DNA of 64,000 nucleotides from Collinsella sp. AF20-14LB (lineage in GTDB: Bacteria > Actinomycetota > Coriobacteriia > Coriobacteriales > Coriobacteriaceae). A model generated the notes under the pieces. That model saw only the letters and a program-made list of their open reading frames with translations, did not search any database and was not told the DNA's origin. The translations under genes and the position numbers were made by a program. The stretch covers positions 1 to 64,000 of the forward strand of contig NZ_QRWD01000008.1 of the NCBI RefSeq assembly GCF_003459505.1, read 5' to 3'. Numbering within the stretch: position 1 is the first letter of the stretch; the number at the start of each line of letters is the position of its first letter. Positions 57,250 through 64,000 of this stretch are shown here, piece by piece.

Positions 57250-58140
57250 CTACGCGTTAATGTCCTTGAATCCCTCACCGAAGGTTTCCGTAACGTCGGC
57301 GACCGTCACAATGGCGTGAGGATCGCGCTCGCGCACGATCGTTTTGAGGGTGTTGAGCTCGCGGCGGCTCACAATGACCATGATCACCGGCTTCTCGGCG
57401 CCCGAGTACATGCCGGTCGCCCTAAACTTGGTGCAGCCGCGACCCAGGCCATACATGATGTCGGCCGCAATATCGGGAAACTTGTCCGAGATGATGAGTA
57501 CCATACGGCGCCTGTTGCCGCCGTCGACCACGGCATCGATCACGTAGCCGCTAATGACCATCGAAAGGCCCGCATACAGCGCGTTTTCGACCGAGAAGAC
57601 CGGGGCCGACAGCGCGCACACGGCAACGTCGATCGCCATGACGGTGGAGCCCACCGGTAGTGACGTATTGCGCGAGATAATCTGACCGATGGTGTCAGAG
57701 CCGCCAGTGTTGGCACCGGCGCGTAGCACCATGCCGTAGCCAATGCCCGTGATAATGCCGCCCCACATAGCGGGCAGCATCAGGTCGGCATGTGCCAGCG
57801 GCGCCACAAACGGAGCGAACAGGTCGGTGAAGAAGCCCAGCAGCACAAAGCCCGTCGCCGTCTGGACCACGTAGAACATGCCCCCCTCGCGCATAACGAC
57901 CAGCAGCAGCAAGGCATTCATCACGATGGTTTGAATACCGACAGGCAGCGAGATGCCATGCGAGGCGCCGACCGCCTGGATAATCGTGGCGAGACCCGTA
58001 ACACCGCCGGCAGCAAGACCGTTGGGAATCAAAAACAGATCCGTCGCGATAGCTGCCAGGGCGCAGCCAAACATGATCTTGGGCAAGTCATGAAAGAAGT
58101 TCAGCGAAAGAATGCGCTTGATGTCCAGACGATATGCCAT
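57250..58140 (-). CDS. YitT family (DUF161/DUF2179) membrane protein
   Basis: A 296-residue membrane protein with five or six N-terminal helices (about 20-200) and a C-terminal cytosolic DUF2179 domain (PVIMVIVSRRELNTLK). The family blocks NGLAAGGVTGLATI and RAGANTGGSDTIGQI are present. The role of YitT proteins is unknown; metabolite transport is proposed. ATG 58140 has GAGGGAGG 4 nt upstream. Its start lies only 15 nt after the prfB terminator. Confidence 0.85.
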   Translation of the reverse strand: MAYRLDIKRILSLNFFHDLPKIMFGCALAAIATDLFLIPNGLAAGGVTGLATIIQAVGASHGISLPVGIQTIVMNALLLLVVMREGGMFYVVQTATGFVLLGFFTDLFAPFVAPLAHADLMLPAMWGGIITGIGYGMVLRAGANTGGSDTIGQIISRNTSLPVGSTVMAIDVAVCALSAPVFSVENALYAGLSMVISGYVIDAVVDGGNRRRMVLIISDKFPDIAADIMYGLGRGCTKFRATGMYSGAEKPVIMVIVSRRELNTLKTIVRERDPHAIVTVADVTETFGEGFKDINA

Positions 58141-58155
58141 GCTGCCTCCCTCAAA

Positions 58156-58181
58156 AAAGCGCACCCAAACGAGTGCGCTTT
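58156..58181 (-). terminator. Terminator of the secA-prfB transcript
   Basis: Stem AAAGCGCAC / GTGCGCTTT with an 8-nt loop. The minus strand continues TTTTTTGAGG. It separates prfB from the yitT-like gene. Confidence 0.85.
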
Positions 58182-58280
58182 GAACTTCTTACTGTATTCG
58201 ATTCTACCGATTCACCGAGCAAATACCACCCCGCACAGGGTCCGTATTGGCCACATCCGCCCAAGGCCAACCCTATGGGT

Positions 58281-59428
58281 TTAGGCACTCTGGCTTTCCG
58301 CATCGGCGTTGCCAGTCGCCCAGCGATGGTAGCCGATCACAAACGGATCCAAATCGCCATCGTCGAGAACGGCCTCGACATTGCTGGTCTCCACACCCGA
58401 GCGCAGGTCCTTGACCATCTGATACGGGTAGAGCACGTAGCTGCGAATCTGGTTACCAAAACCGATCGTGGTCTTGGGTCCACGAATCTCGTCGAGCGCC
58501 TCGGCGCGCTTCTCGAGCTCGATCTCGTACAGACGGGCCTTGAGAATCTGCATGCACGCGGCCTTGTTTTGAATCTGGCTGCGCTCGTTTTGGCAAGTGA
58601 CAACGATGCCGCTGGGAAAATGCGTCACGCGTACGGCGGAGTCGGTGGTGTTGACGCCCTGTCCGCCCGGGCCGCTCGCGTGATACACGTCCACGCGGAT
58701 ATCGTCGGGACTGATCTCGATGTCGATATCGTCAGGCAGCACGGGGATGACCTCAACGCCGGCAAACGTGGTCTGGCGGCGCTTCTTGTCGTCGGTGGGG
58801 CTAATGCGCACCAGACGGTGGACGCCGGCCTCGGCGCGCAGCATGCCAAACGCGTCCTTACCCTCGACGGTAAAGGTCGCACGGTCGATGCCGATGACCT
58901 CGGCTGCGGGGCAGTCGTTAATGGTGACCTTCCAGCCGCGACGCTGGCAGTACTTCATGTACATCTTGAAGAGCATGAAGGTCCAGTCCTGCGCCTCCAG
59001 GCCGCCCTGTCCGGGCTTGATGGTCACAATCGCGTCGCCGTGATCGAACTCACCGGTAAACCAGCTCGAAAGCTCGAGCTCGTCGATAGCGCGGGCCAGG
59101 CGTTCTGCCGTAGCGGCAGCCTCCTCGCGCAATGCGGCGGCATCGGGGTCGTCGCCCATCTCCTCGGCAAGCTCCAGCGCCGCGCGGGCGTCAGATAGCT
59201 CGCCGCGCGCGGTATCCACGGCAGCGATATCTTCCTTGGCGCGAGCGATCTCCTCCATGGTGGCGCGAGCGGCGTCGGCGTCATCCCAAAAGCCGGGGGC
59301 CACGCTTTTGGCCTCGAGCTCGGTCACGCGCGTGCGCTTCTCGTCCAAATGAAGATACGACTCGACCTCGCCGAGCCGGTCCGCAAACGCGTCCAGCTCG
59401 GCGGGCGTTACCTCTAAAGCCTCGGCCA

Positions 59429-59429
<1 letters not shown>
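58281..59429 (-). CDS. prfB: Peptide chain release factor 2 with variant SPT motif
   Basis: A 382-residue class I release factor. The catalytic GGQ is G255-G256-Q257 (HASGPGGQGVN). Flanking sequence identifies RF2: DWTFMLFKMY, GVHRLVRIS, and RSYVLYPYQMVKDLR. However, the stop-codon recognition tripeptide, SPF in typical RF2, reads S210-P211-T212 (RISPTDDKKRRQ). The SPF region reads UAA and UGA. The start ATG 59429 overlaps the secA stop (TAATG), with AGGAA about 6 nt upstream. No programmed frameshift site is needed, unlike many prfB genes. It is co-transcribed after secA. Confidence 0.92.
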
Positions 59430-62236
<2,807 letters not shown>

Positions 62237-62362
62237 GTGGTTTTCCTTTTTGGCCATCGCCCACGCCGTGCAGCTGCGGGCGAGTTAAACACAGATGATT
62301 GTACTTTAGCCAAACAAGGCGCGGCCTATACGGTCGACCTCGACCGCCACGTAATAACTATG

Positions 62363-62408
62363 ACCAACCTGCCACAATGGGACAGGTTTATTTTGGCAAG
62401 TTTTATCT
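62363..62408. repeat. Dispersed palindrome upstream of secA (copy 2)
   Basis: AACCTGCCACAAT is followed by GGGACAGGTTTATTTTGGCAAGTTTTATCT. The second part matches 28 of 30 nt with 48918-48947. A further GGGGACAGGTT word with TTGCACCAA follows at about 62453-62473. The 306-nt gap between secA and rpmE holds nothing else but the rpmE terminator. Confidence 0.75.
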
Positions 62409-62475
62409 GAGCAAACGCCGTCTCTCTGCCATTTGGTGCCACGGGGACAGGTTAGCTTGCACCAATAAAAAGAAA

Positions 62476-62507
62476 AGGGCCGCGCACCCAAATGGATGCA
62501 CGGCCCT
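62476..62507 (-). terminator. Terminator of rpmE
   Basis: Stem AGGGCCGTGCA / TGCGCGGCCCT with one mismatch-like wobble. The minus strand continues TTTCTTTTTA. It lies about 37 nt past the rpmE stop. Confidence 0.82.
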
Positions 62508-62543
62508 CATGCCATGAATGCGAGCGATTCCGCGGCGAGCTAT

Positions 62544-62969
62544 TTACTCAGCAGCCTCGGTGGTCTCGGCCTCGGCAGCGGCCTCCTCGACGGGAGCCTC
62601 TGCAGGAGCCTCGGCGGCCTGCTTGGCAGCCTCCTCGGCGAACTTAGCGGCACGCTTAGCCTTCTCGGCAGCCTTAGCCTCAGCGGCGGCCTTGCGAGCG
62701 GCCTCGGCCTCAGCAGCCTTGGCGGCCTTGGCAGCCTTGGCCTCCTCGGCCTTCTTGAGCTGGGCGGCAGCGGCGCCACCGAACTTGTCGGCGAAGCGCT
62801 GGACGCGTCCACCGGTGTCGACGAACTTCTGCTGGCCGGTGTAGAACGGGTGGCACTCGTTGCAAAGCTCGACCTTCATCTCGGACACGGTAGCGTGCGT
62901 CTTGAAGGTGTTGCCGCAGGAGCACGTCACCGTGCACTCGACATACTGGGGATGGATACCCTGCTTCAT
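62544..62969 (-). CDS. rpmE: 50S ribosomal protein L31 with Ala/Glu/Lys-rich extension
   Basis: A 141-residue protein, twice the usual length. Residues 1-70 are a complete zinc-type L31: [38 protein letters not shown]. Residues about 72-141 are a low-complexity tail of Ala, Lys and Glu that looks like one long charged helix ending in an acidic stretch. ATG 62969 has GGAG about 7 nt upstream. The tail is continuous in frame. A perfect 8-bp hairpin (63020-63040) lies in the leader. Confidence 0.93.
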   Translation of the reverse strand: MKQGIHPQYVECTVTCSCGNTFKTHATVSEMKVELCNECHPFYTGQQKFVDTGGRVQRFADKFGGAAAAQLKKAEEAKAAKAAKAAEAEAARKAAAEAKAAEKAKRAAKFAEEAAKQAAEAPAEAPVEEAAAEAETTEAAE

Positions 62970-63155
62970 GGTAGGACTCCTTATTAGTCAGGCGCTGGTT
63001 ACCGATCAGCGCATAAGGCGTCTTGGTTTCCGACCAAGACAACAAACTCGGCTATGGTACCACGGCGCCGCGTGTCCCACAAAAGGTTCACGGTCTTTTC
63101 GGCACTACACGAGCTGGACCTTAAATATCAACTTCATCCGAACACTCCCCCACAT

Positions 63156-64000
63156 TCATCTCTCGTATGTATCGAGGTATTCCTGCTTGAGCGTCTGCGA
63201 GGACGACTCGATCTTTTCCACGAGCGTGCCGGCTTCGATAAAGTAGAACGAGTTGGTGAGGTCTGCCAGGTCGTCGAGCAGATGGCTTGAAATGAGCACG
63301 CTTCGTCCCCGCGCCACCTCGCCGCGCATCGCGTCGCAAGAGGTTTTCCGCTTTCCCGGATCGAGGCCGTTCAGCGGTTCATCGAGGATAAGGTACGGGC
63401 AATCGGTCGATATCGCCATGGCAAGCTTTACCTGCTGCTTCATTCCTGTCGAGAGTTTACGGGTCGGCTTGTCGAGATATGGGGAGATTCCGAGGGAGCT
63501 GCAGAGCGAGTCGATGTCGGCGGCCGATTTCCACGCCTCCCTAACGAAAGCAAGGTGCTCGATGGCCGATAGCGTGGGGTAGAGATCCGCGCCGCCCGAA
63601 GAGCTCAGGTAGACGAGTTCTGCAAATTCGGCTGATCGACGTTGGCTGATTCCGTCTGCCACCAGGCTTCCCGAGCGGATACGGGTGGGAAATTGGCCCG
63701 ACAGCGCTTCAAGAAAGGTGGTTTTCCCCGAGCCGTTGGGAGCAACGAGGCCCGTCGCCGTTCCCGGGCTCAAGAAAAGCGACCCGATTGAAAGTATCGT
63801 CGTGCTCCCGTATCCCACGCTCACGTCCAGAAGCTCGAGCCCATGGCGCTTTTTCGCGGGTCCAGACTGTTTGGGCGAACGTGCCGCAACGGCGCCGACC
63901 GCAAAAAAGACCGCGACGTATATCAGGGCCACGGCAAGCATCGATGCGCTGCCTGAACCGGAGCCAATGAATTCTGTCGGGAAGCATCCTACGTAACCCG
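63156..64000 (-). CDS. ABC transporter ATPase with N-terminal membrane part, cut by the window edge
   Basis: Partial at its 5' end. The frame stays open to the last base on the right, reading an extracytoplasmic-like Gly/Ser stretch and a membrane helix (LAVALIYVAVFFAVGAV) before the ATPase. The ATPase has Walker A APNGSGKTT, signature LSTGM, Walker B YLILDEPLNGLDP and H-loop SSHLLDD. The layout suggests an ABC-2-type permease fused to its ATPase. The ATG at 63941 is internal and probably not the start. It ends in TGA. The substrate is unknown. Confidence 0.75.
   Translation of the reverse strand, partial: GYVGCFPTEFIGSGSGSASMLAVALIYVAVFFAVGAVAARSPKQSGPAKKRHGLELLDVSVGYGSTTILSIGSLFLSPGTATGLVAPNGSGKTTFLEALSGQFPTRIRSGSLVADGISQRRSAEFAELVYLSSSGGADLYPTLSAIEHLAFVREAWKSAADIDSLCSSLGISPYLDKPTRKLSTGMKQQVKLAMAISTDCPYLILDEPLNGLDPGKRKTSCDAMRGEVARGRSVLISSHLLDDLADLTNSFYFIEAGTLVEKIESSSQTLKQEYLDTYER

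Noticed and set aside
63020..63040. Perfect 8-bp hairpin upstream of rpmE as a terminator
   Set aside because: No T-run follows on either strand; it may be a leader structure of rpmE, but nothing supports a specific role.

Overview
The window is a gene-dense, high-GC stretch of bacterial chromosome. Gene content points to an anaerobic gut actinobacterium of the class Coriobacteriia, most likely Collinsella. The pointers are a monomeric [FeFe] hydrogenase, rubredoxin with flavin reductase, an EFR1-type ferredoxin, split transketolase, two sugar PTS loci and GltB/GltD. The assignment is inferred from content and style; no marker gene such as 16S rRNA is present.

Layout. 0.1-6.6 kb: a FucO-like alcohol dehydrogenase, a small AT-rich island with a LURP/Tubby-like protein, a YoaK/DUF1275 membrane protein, a YgiQ radical SAM protein, a CPBP protease and an orphan RelB/DinJ-type antitoxin. 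6.8-12.9 kb: one minus-strand operon of a NuoF-tail/GltD-like oxidoreductase, [FeFe] hydrogenase, Tat-type lipoprotein and a single-chain ABC permease-ATPase. 13.2-17.7 kb: an alpha-glucoside PTS operon (EIIA, BglG-type antiterminator, EIIBC, GH4 phospho-glucosidase). 18-21.6 kb: EFR1 ferredoxin and a DEAD-box helicase with a very long Arg/Gly tail. 22-25.2 kb: copper operon copA-copZ-csoR with a recognisable operator. 25.3-29.7 kb: zinc-ribbon membrane protein, amidohydrolase, an AbiEi/DUF559-like nuclease-type protein and an unknown protein. 30-36.3 kb: gltBD. 36.6-39.9 kb: gpmA, an Nramp transporter, and rubredoxin with flavin reductase. 40.1-42.9 kb: smpB, a TPR protein, tRNA-Gln and tRNA-Glu, and small genes. 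42.9-47.4 kb: a MurNAc recycling cluster (murR, murQ, murP, mupG). 47.6-53.4 kb: VanZ-like protein, a lone serine recombinase, RNase R, ftsX and ftsE. 53.9-64 kb: zinc-ribbon protein, split transketolase, YitT protein, prfB-secA, rpmE and the start-truncated end of another fused ABC transporter.

The most unusual signal lies between genes. Twelve copies of a hairpin repeat, each exactly 57 nt, sit in five intergenic clusters (2, 3, 2, 1 and 4 copies). Within a cluster the copies recur every 79-81 nt. Their stems vary with partial compensation and one copy is inverted. A gene encoding an AbiEi/DUF559-like nuclease-type protein lies directly between two of the clusters. Other dispersed palindromes are a perfect 28-bp inverted repeat in a 123-nt element upstream of ftsE, a GGGGACAGGT palindrome family, and a 94-nt palindrome inside the copper operon.

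A second unusual signal concerns translation termination. Release factor 2 carries Ser-Pro-Thr where the family has the Ser-Pro-Phe stop-codon recognition motif. Of the 50 coding sequences listed here, 24 end in TAG, 21 in TAA and only 5 in TGA, which is unexpected for a high-GC genome.
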